This document shows, one piece after another, positions 35,447-43,378 of a stretch of DNA of 64,000 bases (positions are counted from its first letter, which is position 1; each line of letters begins with the position of its first letter). The stretch is from NCBI GenBank assembly GCA_965221035.1, contig OZ244860.1, forward strand, positions 1,364,001-1,428,000, written 5' to 3'. The notes beneath the pieces are model-generated. The model was not told where the DNA came from. It made no database searches and saw only the letters and a program-made list of their open reading frames with translations. The translations under genes were made by a program, and so were the position numbers. Origin of the DNA: UBA6522 sp965221035. GTDB lineage: Bacteria > Pseudomonadota > Gammaproteobacteria > Steroidobacterales > Rariloculaceae.

Positions 35447-36549
35447 CAGCCCGCACCCGCGGAACGCCGCCGGGGCGCCGGAGCGCTCGGACTGGCCGAG
35501 TCCGCCGGGCCGGCCGGAGGCGCCGGGCCGGCCGGAGGCGCCGGGCCGGCCGGAGGCGCCGCGTGCGCCGGGGCCGCCGCCGGGACCTGGCCCGCATCCC
35601 CGGCAGTCCCCGATGGCCTGTCGCCACCGGGCTGTTCCGGCTTGTCATCGACGAGCCGCATGAACAGTTCCTCCAGCCGGTTGGAACGCGTGCGCATGCT
35701 GGCCACGTGCAGGGACTGGTCGGAAAGCACCCGGAACAACGCATTCAGTCCCTGCTCCTGTTCCACCTCCACCTCGATCTCGTGCTCGTTGCGAAGCTGA
35801 ACCTGGTAACCGGGCAGCACCGGCGCTTGTCGAAGGGATTCCTCCAGGGTCAGAACGAACACTTCGCGCTTGAGCTTGCGCACCACGTTGACCATGGTGT
35901 CGTTCTCGATGATGCGGCCCTCGTCGATGATGGCGATGTTGCGGCAGAAGCTTTCCGCCTCGTGCAGGTAATGGGTGGTGAGGATGATCGTCATCCCCTG
36001 TTCGTTGATCTCGGTCATGAGATCCCACATGGACCGGCGGATCTCGATGTCCACGCCGGCGGTGGGCTCGTCCAGTATCAACAGCCGCGGCTCGTGGATC
36101 AGCGCCCTGGCGATCATCAGCCGGCGCTTCATGCCGCCGGAAAGCGTTCGGGACAGCTTGTCGCGGCGGTCCCAGAGGTGCAGCGCCTTGAGGTATTTTT
36201 CCGCACGCCTCTTGGCCAACGCCCGCGGCACGCCGTAGTAGCCCGCCTGGTTGATCAGGATGTTGGCGCACTTTTCGAATACGTTCAGGTTGAATTCCTG
36301 GGGCACCACGCCGATGCAGGCCTTGGCGGCTTCACGCTGCCGGTCCAGGTTGTAGCCGAAAACCGAAACGCTGCCGCTGGTCTTGTTGATCAGCGATGTG
36401 ATGATTCCGATCGCGGTGGTCTTTCCGGCGCCGTTGGGTCCCAGCAGCGCGAAGAAGTCACCCTGCTTGACGGACAGGTCGATGCCCCGGAGCGCTTCGA
36501 CGCCGCCGGCATAGGTCTTGCGAAGTTGCGTGAGTTCCAGCGCGTTCAA
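35446..36549 (-). CDS. ABC transporter ATP-binding protein (YadG-like) with repetitive C-terminus
   Basis: A 367-aa protein. Walker A is LLGPNGAGKTTAIGI, the signature motif is LSGGMKRRLMIARALIHEP and Walker B is LLILDEPTAGVD. After the normal C-terminal regulatory part (ending near residue 310) comes a low-complexity tail with APPAGP repeated three times. This tail is encoded by 18-bp tandem DNA repeats at about 35510-35575. The tail is unusual for the family and probably not needed for ATPase function. Confidence 0.92.
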   Translation of the reverse strand: MNALELTQLRKTYAGGVEALRGIDLSVKQGDFFALLGPNGAGKTTAIGIITSLINKTSGSVSVFGYNLDRQREAAKACIGVVPQEFNLNVFEKCANILINQAGYYGVPRALAKRRAEKYLKALHLWDRRDKLSRTLSGGMKRRLMIARALIHEPRLLILDEPTAGVDIEIRRSMWDLMTEINEQGMTIILTTHYLHEAESFCRNIAIIDEGRIIENDTMVNVVRKLKREVFVLTLEESLRQAPVLPGYQVQLRNEHEIEVEVEQEQGLNALFRVLSDQSLHVASMRTRSNRLEELFMRLVDDKPEQPGGDRPSGTAGDAGQVPAAAPAHAAPPAGPAPPAGPAPPAGPADSASPSAPAPRRRSAGAG

Positions 36550-36675
36550 TTCCTCGCACTCCCGACGCGAATCAAATTCGCACGGACAGGTTGTCCGGCT
36601 ATTCTACTCAGCCTTGGCGGGCATCACACGCAGGAGCTGCAGGCCGGGACCGACCGGAGCGGCACGGCGGCGCCA

Positions 36676-37293
36676 TCATGCGATCCGGGACGCGTACGGT
36701 GCAGGCTCTTCACCGGTATCGGTGACGATCTTCGGCTGCAGGCCGAGCAGGCCCAAGGTGATCGGCAGCCCGCGCTCGCCGTGTTGAACCAGCCGGGTCC
36801 ACAGTCCCACGGCGTCGGTGAACGCGCAGCGGAGCAGCGCGGGGTGTTCGGCGAACTCGTGCAGCTTCATCATGGGCAATCGTTGCAGCCGGCATGTTTC
36901 ATGCTTCGAGAGTCCCAGAAAGACCCGCGCGTGGAAGGTGCGTTGGCGGGCCATGTTCCACGCGGTGAGGACCGCCGTCAGGGCCAGGGCATGCCGCGCC
37001 CTGCGCAGTTGGTCGTCCCGTTCTTCGGGAACGTCCGCCCCGGACTCCATGCAGTCCAGGTTCAGGGAGAAGACCGTCCTGGGAAAGGCCGTCATGCCCT
37101 TCAGGGCGGCGTCGGAGGCATTCCGGATTCGGCGCCTCACGGCTGCCGGCAGGCCGAAGCAGTCGACGCCCCGGCGCGCCCGTCGCTGCAGCACAATCAG
37201 GAACAGCAGGTTCAGTTCACGGATGTCTCTCAGTTCGTCGGGTTGCGGACCCGGGTGAAGCACGTTGGTTTCGTTTCTTGTCGGTTTGTGCAT
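36676..37293 (-). CDS. Protein with two tandem FlhD-like domains
   Basis: A 205-aa protein. Residues 20-80 (DIRELNLLFLIVLQRRARRG and LKGMTAFPRTVFSLNLD) and residues 98-160 (ARVFLGLSKHETCRLQRLP and LHEFAEHPALLRCAFTD) both follow the FlhD pattern: a long helix starting with N-x2-x-L-x2-Q/R, a LGL turn and a final LxxFxxD. E. coli FlhD is a 116-aa homodimer, so this looks like a fused pseudo-dimer. The divergent neighbour 73 bp away is FlhC-like, strengthening the call. An overlapping longer frame to 38205 on the same strand is not real. Confidence 0.65.
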   Translation of the reverse strand: MHKPTRNETNVLHPGPQPDELRDIRELNLLFLIVLQRRARRGVDCFGLPAAVRRRIRNASDAALKGMTAFPRTVFSLNLDCMESGADVPEERDDQLRRARHALALTAVLTAWNMARQRTFHARVFLGLSKHETCRLQRLPMMKLHEFAEHPALLRCAFTDAVGLWTRLVQHGERGLPITLGLLGLQPKIVTDTGEEPAPYASRIA

Positions 37294-37365
37294 AAACCTA
37301 AAATACCAAGAAAGAATCCCCTGGGCTAATATCCATAAAGTGGGTAAAGCGTAGGGAAAAAGGAA

Positions 37366-37974
37366 ATGAGGGCAACCGATAATCGCTACCACGGAGAGCG
37401 AAATCGATTCGAACTTGCCATGCGGATGATTCGTCACGAAGCGCGAACCGGGACGATCCGTTACTGGACAGGACTCAGCGACGATCGGATTCGCAAGCTC
37501 TACAACAGCTATTTCAGGTACGTCGACGATGCGCCGGTGCGGCGCCATCGCGGCAAGTCCCCGACGCAGATCGGCCCGCTCATCCGCTCGTCGGCCCGGG
37601 CGATCGAGTCGGGGGCATTCGTCAACATGCTCCTGGCCAATGGCCTGATTTCCCTTAAGAATCCACCGGGGCCGCGTCTGAAGGGCGTTGTGAGCCTCGG
37701 GCACCGGTTCTGCCAGTGCTTCGAGACGCACAAGATGGTGATTCCCGAGCCGACCCTGAGTTTCGAATGGGGTTGGAACCTGATGAAGAGCATCCGGCGC
37801 GGCGACGAGTTGCGGCTGGCCCACTGCGATGTCTGCTCGATCGGCTACGTGTACGACAAGCTCCAGTTGCCACGCGGCGATTGTCCGGCGTGCCTGACGT
37901 TGCGCTCGGCTCCGGCCAGGAACGCTACGGCCCCAGACAGGAACGTTACGGCCCCCGAGATGGCGCAGGGGTGA
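37366..37974 (+). CDS. FlhC-like transcription regulator
   Basis: A 202-aa protein. LAMRMIRHEARTGTIRYWTG and LSDDRIRKLYNSYF align with the FlhC N-terminus (LAxxxIxxGAR...LSxxRLxKLYKE), and the following KSPTQIGPL matches the PPKGxLP segment. Cys154, Cys157, Cys173 and Cys176 form a C-x2-C...C-x2-C zinc site like FlhC Cys137/140/157/160. The C-terminus has a short repeated RN-x-TAP. A good GGGAAAAAGGAA ribosome binding site precedes ATG 37366. No flagellar genes are nearby, so the target regulon is unknown. Confidence 0.7.
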   Translation: MRATDNRYHGERNRFELAMRMIRHEARTGTIRYWTGLSDDRIRKLYNSYFRYVDDAPVRRHRGKSPTQIGPLIRSSARAIESGAFVNMLLANGLISLKNPPGPRLKGVVSLGHRFCQCFETHKMVIPEPTLSFEWGWNLMKSIRRGDELRLAHCDVCSIGYVYDKLQLPRGDCPACLTLRSAPARNATAPDRNVTAPEMAQG

Positions 37975-37980
37975 ACGCCG

Positions 37981-38760
37981 GTGTGTCTGGCGGCGTTTGC
38001 GGTTGGCGTCTGCGACGCCTTTCCCCTCGTGGTGGCGGCCAATCGCGACGAATCCCACCAGAGGCCGACCGCCGCCGCGGACTGGTGGTCGGAGCCGGAG
38101 GGCATCCTCGGTGGGCGGGATCTCGAGGCCGGGGGAAGCTGGCTGGCCGTTGACCGACTTGGCCGGCTCGCGGCCATTACCAACCTGCCCTCGCCCCGGG
38201 GACAAACTTTTCCAGGCTCCCGCGGAAGCCTGGTCAGCGACTTTCTGGCCACTCCGCTTGCGGCCGACGCCTTTTGCCAGGAAAGGGCGGGTGCCCCGGA
38301 GAAATATGGACCCTACAACCTTCTGCTGTACGACGGCGAGCGGTTATTCCACTCCGCGAATGGAACCGGCGCGCTTCGGCTTGAGGCGGGCATCCACGTC
38401 TTGAGCAACGCGCCATTGGGGACATCGTGGCCCAAGGTTGATCTTGCCGCCGCCGGCGTTGCCGCCATTCTCGAACAGGAGTCCGATCACACGCGCCTGG
38501 TCGGGCGGTTGTTCGAGCTGTTGGAGACTCCGGGACCGCAGAAAACCGGGGCGGATGGGACAGAGCCGCACTGGCGGAGGCACGCGGTATTTGTCAGGCA
38601 CCCGCACTACGGAACGCGCTCTTCGACCGTGGTGCTGTGGTCAAGGGACGGCAATCTGTACCTTGTCGAGCGCCGCTTTGACGCCGACGGGCGTCGGCAG
38701 GGGGAAAGCGCGTTCAGCTTCAGTCCGGCATCCGCAAGCGGGCCGCAAGCCAGCCGCTGA
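37981..38760 (+). CDS. NRDE/TANGO2-family protein
   Basis: A 259-aa protein beginning MCLAAFAVG, with the eponymous VVAANRDESHQRPTAAADWW, ILGGRDLEAGGSWLAVDRLG and LAAITNLPSPRG. NRDE proteins are thought to be N-terminal-nucleophile (Cys2) hydrolase-like and are linked to heme or acyl-lipid handling; the role is unsettled. The GTG at 37981 lies 6 bp after the FlhC-like gene. Its 3' end overlaps the convergent esterase gene by 41 bp. Confidence 0.88.
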   Translation: MCLAAFAVGVCDAFPLVVAANRDESHQRPTAAADWWSEPEGILGGRDLEAGGSWLAVDRLGRLAAITNLPSPRGQTFPGSRGSLVSDFLATPLAADAFCQERAGAPEKYGPYNLLLYDGERLFHSANGTGALRLEAGIHVLSNAPLGTSWPKVDLAAAGVAAILEQESDHTRLVGRLFELLETPGPQKTGADGTEPHWRRHAVFVRHPHYGTRSSTVVLWSRDGNLYLVERRFDADGRRQGESAFSFSPASASGPQASR

Positions 38761-39403
38761 GATCGCCAATCTCCTCGGTACAGACCGAGTGTTCCATGGG
38801 ATACGTGCTCCAATGCACGTCATGGCCCTGGGCGCGAAGCTGGTCGCGGGAGCGAACGCCGTATCTCACCGGAACGGTCGGATCGAACGTTCCGTGCGCC
38901 ATGATGATCGGCAGCGACCGGTTGGCCGAGCTGCTTTCTGCGGAGAGCGTCGCGGGCTGGGGCATCCAGGTTGAAAGTGCAATGATACCGGCAAGTGGTT
39001 CCGAGTGGCGCGGTCCGGTGAACAGCGCTACCGATCCGCCTTGGGAAAATCCTCCGATGAACACGCGGTGCGAGGGAATTCCCCGGGCCGTCTCGCGCCT
39101 TATCAGGTCCTCAAGGTGATGGGCGCTGTTTCTGATCCCGGCGACATCCTCGGGACCGTTCCAGTCCAGCGTGAGGATGTCGTACCAGGCCCGCATGGGC
39201 GACCCGCCGTTGATGGTGACCGGCCTGACCGGCGCGTGGGGCAGCACGAGGCGCACCGCCGCCGGCAGATTCAGCTCACCAGGCAGCGGCGCAAAGTCGT
39301 GACCGTCGGCGCCCAGGCCGTGCAGAAAGATCAGCGACCAGGCCGGATCCGCACCCGTTTCGAATTCAATCGCATTGGATTGCGCTTGTTCCATGCCGCG
39401 CAT
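38720..39403 (-). CDS. Carboxylesterase/phospholipase family alpha/beta hydrolase
   Basis: A 227-aa alpha/beta hydrolase with LIFLHGLGADGHDFAPL (oxyanion region), nucleophile Ser120 in FIGGFSQGGSVALF, Asp in HGTFDPTVPVRYG and His in YPMEHSVCTEEI. This is the acyl-protein thioesterase/carboxylesterase EstB-like group. No signal peptide is seen, so it is cytoplasmic. The 3' end overlaps the convergent NRDE gene. Confidence 0.9.
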   Translation of the reverse strand: MRGMEQAQSNAIEFETGADPAWSLIFLHGLGADGHDFAPLPGELNLPAAVRLVLPHAPVRPVTINGGSPMRAWYDILTLDWNGPEDVAGIRNSAHHLEDLIRRETARGIPSHRVFIGGFSQGGSVALFTGPRHSEPLAGIIALSTWMPQPATLSAESSSANRSLPIIMAHGTFDPTVPVRYGVRSRDQLRAQGHDVHWSTYPMEHSVCTEEIGDLSGWLAARLRMPD

Positions 39404-39581
39404 CCTATGCTGTTGCCTTCCGGGGAAAAAGGGGCGGATCCATGAACCGTACTGATCGAATCAACCCGAATTAAAGAGATTTGGGAGTTCGCCGAGCGGC
39501 AATTAACGAGTACATTTGTAGCTTGGATTGTCAGTATCCGCCGACTGTATTACATTGGGCAATACATGCTGGGAGGTTTCC

Positions 39582-39842
39582 ATGGGTATCAGAACAGTGC
39601 GTTTGGACGACGAGGCGGAGACGGTGCTAACTGAGCTGCAGCAGCGCACGGGACTGTCGATCTCCGCTGTGCTCAAGCGCGGTCTTGCGTACTACGCGTC
39701 GAATGCACAGGATGCTATAGCTGAGACGCCATACGAAATTTTTAAGCGCCTGGACTTGGGTCCTGGAGGGTATGCCGTCGCACCAGCAGCCAAATCCAAG
39801 GCCACCGTTGCAAGCGTCATCAAGAAGAAACGCCACCGGTGA
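39582..39842 (+). CDS. vapB: Ribbon-helix-helix antitoxin, upstream half of an IS-split TA locus
   Basis: An 86-aa protein. GIRTVRLDDEAETVLTELQQ and LSISAVLKRGLAYYA form a ribbon-helix-helix domain; the C-terminus is basic and would bind the toxin. The start is ATG 39582 after GGGAGG. The toxin frame begins at 39839 (GTGA overlap) but is cut by the IS element at 39918, while a complete toxin copy lies beyond the element at 42044. Confidence 0.85.
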   Translation: MGIRTVRLDDEAETVLTELQQRTGLSISAVLKRGLAYYASNAQDAIAETPYEIFKRLDLGPGGYAVAPAAKSKATVASVIKKKRHR

Positions 39843-39918
39843 TCCTCGTCGACACGGGTCCGCTTGTGGCGCTGTTTGATCCGGCTGACTCGGCACATAG
39901 GCCGTGTGTCGCTACCTT
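39636..39918 (+). repeat. Left copy of the 283-bp direct repeat flanking the IS element
   Basis: Sequence from CTGCAGCAGCGCACGGGACT to GCTACCTT is repeated without visible change at 41841-42123. It covers the 3' two-thirds of the antitoxin gene and the first 80 bp of the toxin gene. It is interpreted as the target-site duplication of the IS1634-type insertion. Confidence 0.93.
39839..39918 (+). pseudogene. Toxin gene (vapC) truncated by IS insertion
   Basis: The first 26 codons (MILVDTGPLVALFDPADSAH and on) are identical to the intact toxin at 42044. The element enters after 39918, and the fused frame runs into IS sequence, ending near 40027. The product would lack most of the PIN active site. 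Confidence 0.9.
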
Positions 39919-41840
39919 CTTGACTTCGACGGTTTGCCCCTCTGATCGTCTTTGTCGATTCGACTATCGCATTGATTTTGGGACCTGTTTTTTCGCGGCT
40001 TTGCCGAAGGCGTTTTGTTGTGCCTAGCAGTTTGTATAGTGGGTGTTCGGTGGTACAATACCGCCATGTTCGTGCGCGTCAAAACCACACCCAACAGCCC
40101 CCGCAAATCTGTGCAACTGGTCGAGGGCGTGCGTGTGCAGGGCAAGGTCCGCCAGCGTATCGTGCGCCACCTCGGCGTGGCCTCCGACGAGGCCGAACTG
40201 CGGCGGCTGAAGGAACTGGGCCAGTACCTGAAGGCGCGCATCGCCGAGGACCGCCAGCCGGGGTTGTTCCCGCCCGAGCAGGTCGCCGAGCAGGTCATCG
40301 AGGCCGGGCGGGCCTCGGAGCGGGCGCCCGATCCGGCGCCGCTGGCGGTGGATCTGAAGGCGTTGCGCGAAGAACAGCGCATCGTCACCGGCATCCACGA
40401 AGCCTACGGGGTCGTGTACCGGGAACTGGGTTTCGATCGGTTGCTTTCCTCCCGTCACCGGGCTTCGGCCCCGGCGCTGCATCACACTGTGCTGGCGCGC
40501 ATCGCCAACCCCGATTCCAAGCGCGCCACGGTGCGCCGTCTGGGCCGGGACTTCGGGGTGTCGCTGGCGCTGGAGAAGGTGTACCGGATGATGGACCGGT
40601 TGGACGACGGACTCATCGAGCGGCTCAAGTCGCGGGTGGCCTCGGCCACCGGGGCGTTGCTGGGCGAGCCGCTGGAGGTGTTGTTCTTCGATTGCACGAC
40701 GTTGTACTTCGAGTCGGTGGTCGAGGACGGGGACGCCGACGCGTTGAGGGCGTTCGGTTACAGCAAGGACGGCAAGGCGCAGCGGGTCCAGGTGGTGCTG
40801 GCGCTGGCGGTCACCACAGAGGGGTTGCCGGTGGGATACGAGGTGTTTCCCGGCGCCACCTACGAGGGGCACACGTTCCTGCCGACGATCGAGGCGCTGC
40901 GGCGCCGGCACGGGGCGGCGGAGGCGGTGTGCGTGGCCGACGCGGCGATGTTCGACCACCGGAACCTCTCGGTACTGGAAGCCGCCGGGCACCGTTACAT
41001 CGTCGGGGCGCGGTTGCGCAGCCTGCCGGGGGCGCTGAAGGCGCGGATCCTGAACGTGGAGCGCTACCGCGCGCTGCCCGGGGCCGAAGCCGGCCGCAAG
41101 GTCGGCGTGTTCCGTCATCGCGGCCGGCGCCTCCTCGTGGCCTACAGTCCCCGCCGCGCCCGCAAGGACGCCGCCGACCGCCGACGCGCGGTGCGCAAGC
41201 TGTTGAAGCAGCTCAACCGAAGCGGCCGCCCGAAGCCCCTTCTGCCGAGGGGCGCGGCGCGGTTCGTGCGGATGAGGGGCAAGGGGCGCTGGGAGATCGA
41301 TCCGGAGCGCATCGCCGAGGCGGCCCGCTGGGACGGGCTGCACGGGGTGGCGACCAACGTGCGCGGGATGCCCGTGGAACAGATACTACAGCGCTACCGG
41401 GGGTTGTGGCAGGTCGAGCGAAGCTTTCGCATCACCAAGCACGATCTGAAGGTCCGGCCCATCTATCACTGGACCCCGAGGCGCATCCGCGCGCACCTGG
41501 CCATCGCCTACATGGCCTTTGCCTGCGTCAGGCACCTGGCTTACCGGGTGAAACTGCAGAAAAAACGCAACCTGTCTCCCCAGGCGATCCGGGACGCGCT
41601 GTTGCACCGCCAGTGTTCGGTGCTGCGCCACACCGGCACCGACCAACGCTACGCGATTCCCTCTTCGGCCACGGCCGAAGCCCAATTGATCTACGAGGCC
41701 CTCGGCCTGACGCTGTCGGACGTCCCCTATGCGTTGAACTGAACCGGCGACAACCCGCCCAAATCCCCGAAGTTGTGCCTAGTGAATTTGTGATGTTCAA
41801 GCATATCAATGACTTATGAATTCAAACCGTCGAAGTCAAG
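39919..41840 (+). mobile_element. IS1634-type insertion sequence (1,922 bp)
   Basis: Terminal inverted repeats are perfect over 18 bp: CTTGACTTCGACGGTTTG at 39919-39936 and its reverse complement at 41823-41840. A single transposase gene occupies most of the element. Outside the ends lies a 283-bp direct repeat rather than the usual few bases; long variable target duplications are a known property of IS1634 from Mycoplasma. The intact ends and identical repeats suggest a recent insertion. Confidence 0.93.
40066..41742 (+). CDS. IS1634-family DDE transposase
   Basis: A 558-aa transposase. The N-terminal SVQLVEGVRVQGKVRQRIVR is the typical opening of the IS1634 group of IS4-like elements. Catalytic acidic residues are probably Asp in FFDCTTLYFES, Asp in VCVADAAMFDHRNL and Glu in GLWQVERSFRITKHDLKVRP (the YREK-like region). 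ATG 40066 is preferred; upstream is the element's own promoter region. The gene looks intact. Confidence 0.92.
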   Translation: MFVRVKTTPNSPRKSVQLVEGVRVQGKVRQRIVRHLGVASDEAELRRLKELGQYLKARIAEDRQPGLFPPEQVAEQVIEAGRASERAPDPAPLAVDLKALREEQRIVTGIHEAYGVVYRELGFDRLLSSRHRASAPALHHTVLARIANPDSKRATVRRLGRDFGVSLALEKVYRMMDRLDDGLIERLKSRVASATGALLGEPLEVLFFDCTTLYFESVVEDGDADALRAFGYSKDGKAQRVQVVLALAVTTEGLPVGYEVFPGATYEGHTFLPTIEALRRRHGAAEAVCVADAAMFDHRNLSVLEAAGHRYIVGARLRSLPGALKARILNVERYRALPGAEAGRKVGVFRHRGRRLLVAYSPRRARKDAADRRRAVRKLLKQLNRSGRPKPLLPRGAARFVRMRGKGRWEIDPERIAEAARWDGLHGVATNVRGMPVEQILQRYRGLWQVERSFRITKHDLKVRPIYHWTPRRIRAHLAIAYMAFACVRHLAYRVKLQKKRNLSPQAIRDALLHRQCSVLRHTGTDQRYAIPSSATAEAQLIYEALGLTLSDVPYALN

Positions 41841-42047
41841 CTGCAGCAGCGCACGGGACTGTCGATCTCCGCTGTGCTCAAGCGCGGTCTTGCGTACTAC
41901 GCGTCGAATGCACAGGATGCTATAGCTGAGACGCCATACGAAATTTTTAAGCGCCTGGACTTGGGTCCTGGAGGGTATGCCGTCGCACCAGCAGCCAAAT
42001 CCAAGGCCACCGTTGCAAGCGTCATCAAGAAGAAACGCCACCGGTGA
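41841..42047 (+). pseudogene. 5'-truncated antitoxin copy
   Basis: Codons from LQQRTGLSISAVLKRG to the stop are retained, but the N-terminal beta strand and start codon are missing. The in-frame upstream sequence is IS end followed by a stop, so no normal start exists. The toxin GTG still overlaps its stop (GTGA). Confidence 0.88.
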
Positions 42048-42123
42048 TCCTCGTCGACACGGGTCCGCTTGTGGCGCTGTTTGATCCGGCTGACTCGGCA
42101 CATAGGCCGTGTGTCGCTACCTT
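41841..42123 (+). repeat. Right copy of the 283-bp direct repeat
   Basis: Identical, by eye, to 39636-39918. It begins directly after the right inverted repeat of the IS element and runs into the intact toxin gene. Confidence 0.93.
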
Positions 42124-42472
42124 GAAGACGATTACGGAACCGCTCGCCACAACAGTTCCTGTGCTGACCGAAGCAATTCATCTTCTACGTCCGGCAAGTA
42201 CCGGTGCCGAGCGTCTAATGGACTATGTGACTGAATCCGGGCTTCGCGTACTGTTTCTCAATGAATCCTGCCTTCTCCGGGCATTCCAGTTGATGTCTCG
42301 ATATGCTGATGCACCCATGGATCTCGCCGACGCTTCGCTGGTGGCCGTTGCGGAAGCCCGAAATCTAGTCACGATCTTCACGATTGATCGCAAAGACTTC
42401 AACACGTACCGCTTGAAGCGAGGTCACCGTTATGTACCTTTTGAGATTGTCGGCCTTCAGATTGGCAGATAG
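42044..42472 (+). CDS. vapC: PIN-domain toxin, restored downstream of the IS element
   Basis: A 142-aa PIN protein. Asp in MILVDTGPLVALFDP, Glu in VLTEAIHLL, Asp in MDLADASLVAVAEARN and Asp in TIFTIDRKDF form the acidic site. The full coding sequence was preserved because the 283-bp duplication includes the antitoxin-toxin junction. It is now nearly 2 kb from its complete antitoxin gene, and transcription may depend on IS read-through. Confidence 0.88.
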   Translation: MILVDTGPLVALFDPADSAHRPCVATLKTITEPLATTVPVLTEAIHLLRPASTGAERLMDYVTESGLRVLFLNESCLLRAFQLMSRYADAPMDLADASLVAVAEARNLVTIFTIDRKDFNTYRLKRGHRYVPFEIVGLQIGR

Positions 42473-42476
42473 CATC

Positions 42477-42869
42477 CTATTCCACCGCAAAGCTACGGGT
42501 CGAGTGATTCAGACGTAACGTCAGCGTCCCTTCGTTGATCAACCAGGGCCGCACCTCGAACGTGCGCGCGCCGCTGGCGTGCATGGGATCCCTGGCGGCT
42601 ATGGCCTTGGCCGCCTCCAGGCTCTCCGCGCGGATCACCACCATTCCCTCGCCCTGCCACTGCTGTTCGTCGTCGGTCCAGAACGGTCCGGCGGCAAAGA
42701 GGATGCCGTCTTTCTCCATGGAAATCTGGTATTGAAGGTGCTCCTCCAGCCGTTCCATGACCGGCCCCATTCCCCTCGCAGGTTTTGTGAATACCGCATA
42801 GAGCTGCAATTGCAGCATGCCCTCGCAGGCGGCCCGTACGTCGTCCGCCATGACCCTGGGTTCGTCCAT
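42477..42869 (-). CDS. YciI-like domain protein
   Basis: A 130-aa protein (113 aa if ATG 42818 is used) with a dimeric ferredoxin-like YciI fold. LQLYAVFTKPARG, a His in LEEHLQYQISMEKDGILFAA, and MVVIRAESLEAAKAIAARDP with DPMHASG near the end. YciI proteins are enzyme-like, with a conserved His/Asp pair. It is next to a ferredoxin gene on the same strand, 13 bp apart. Confidence 0.8.
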   Translation of the reverse strand: MDEPRVMADDVRAACEGMLQLQLYAVFTKPARGMGPVMERLEEHLQYQISMEKDGILFAAGPFWTDDEQQWQGEGMVVIRAESLEAAKAIAARDPMHASGARTFEVRPWLINEGTLTLRLNHSTRSFAVE

Positions 42870-42882
42870 TCCAGGCTCCCGA

Positions 42883-43200
42883 TCAATAGGAAGGGGCGAC
42901 CTCCAGCACCAGCCCGTCCAGTTCTTCGGTCACCTGGATCTGGCAGGTCAGGCGGCTGTTGTCGCGCCGTTCGGTGGCCGCTTCCAGCATGGAGTCCTCG
43001 ATGACGTCCATCTCCGGGAGCTTGTCCCACCAGTCGGCCCGGACATAGCAATGGCACGTGGCGCACGAACAGGCGCCGCCACACTCGGCCTCGATGCCCT
43101 CGACGCCGTTCATGATGGCGCCCTCCATGACGGAATGGCCTTCCTCGACTTCCACTTCCACTTTATTTCCGTCGGGCTCAATGTAGATGATTCTCGGCAT
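42883..43200 (-). CDS. fdx: Adrenodoxin-type [2Fe-2S] ferredoxin
   Basis: A 105-aa electron carrier with four cluster ligands Cys40, Cys46, Cys49 and Cys86 (ECGGACSCATCHCYV and RLTCQIQV). The C-x5-C-x2-C...C spacing is that of Fdx/adrenodoxin. Such ferredoxins serve P450s or Fe-S assembly. It is followed by the yciI-like gene; no P450 is nearby. Confidence 0.93.
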   Translation of the reverse strand: MPRIIYIEPDGNKVEVEVEEGHSVMEGAIMNGVEGIEAECGGACSCATCHCYVRADWWDKLPEMDVIEDSMLEAATERRDNSRLTCQIQVTEELDGLVLEVAPSY

Positions 43201-43378
43201 TGCATGGCTCCCAGGCGACAAGCGGGGCATGCTAGCGCCGATTGGGGTCCAGCGGAAGGCTTGGGAAGGAAGATTGCGGTTTTGCTTGCAATCCTCAACG
43301 GTATTTTCGCCAACTGAAGCGGTACGCCACCGTACCGCCGTCCCCGTCTGGCGCCGTGAACGACGCCGTGCCCCAATA

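Noticed and set aside
36676..38205. 509-codon minus-strand frame
   Set aside because: Only codons from 37293 on have family features; the upstream portion overlaps the FlhC-like and NRDE genes and has shadow-frame composition.
40024..41343. Minus-strand frame inside the IS1634-type transposase
   Set aside because: Antisense shadow caused by high GC; the plus-strand frame has the catalytic motifs and lies between the inverted repeats.
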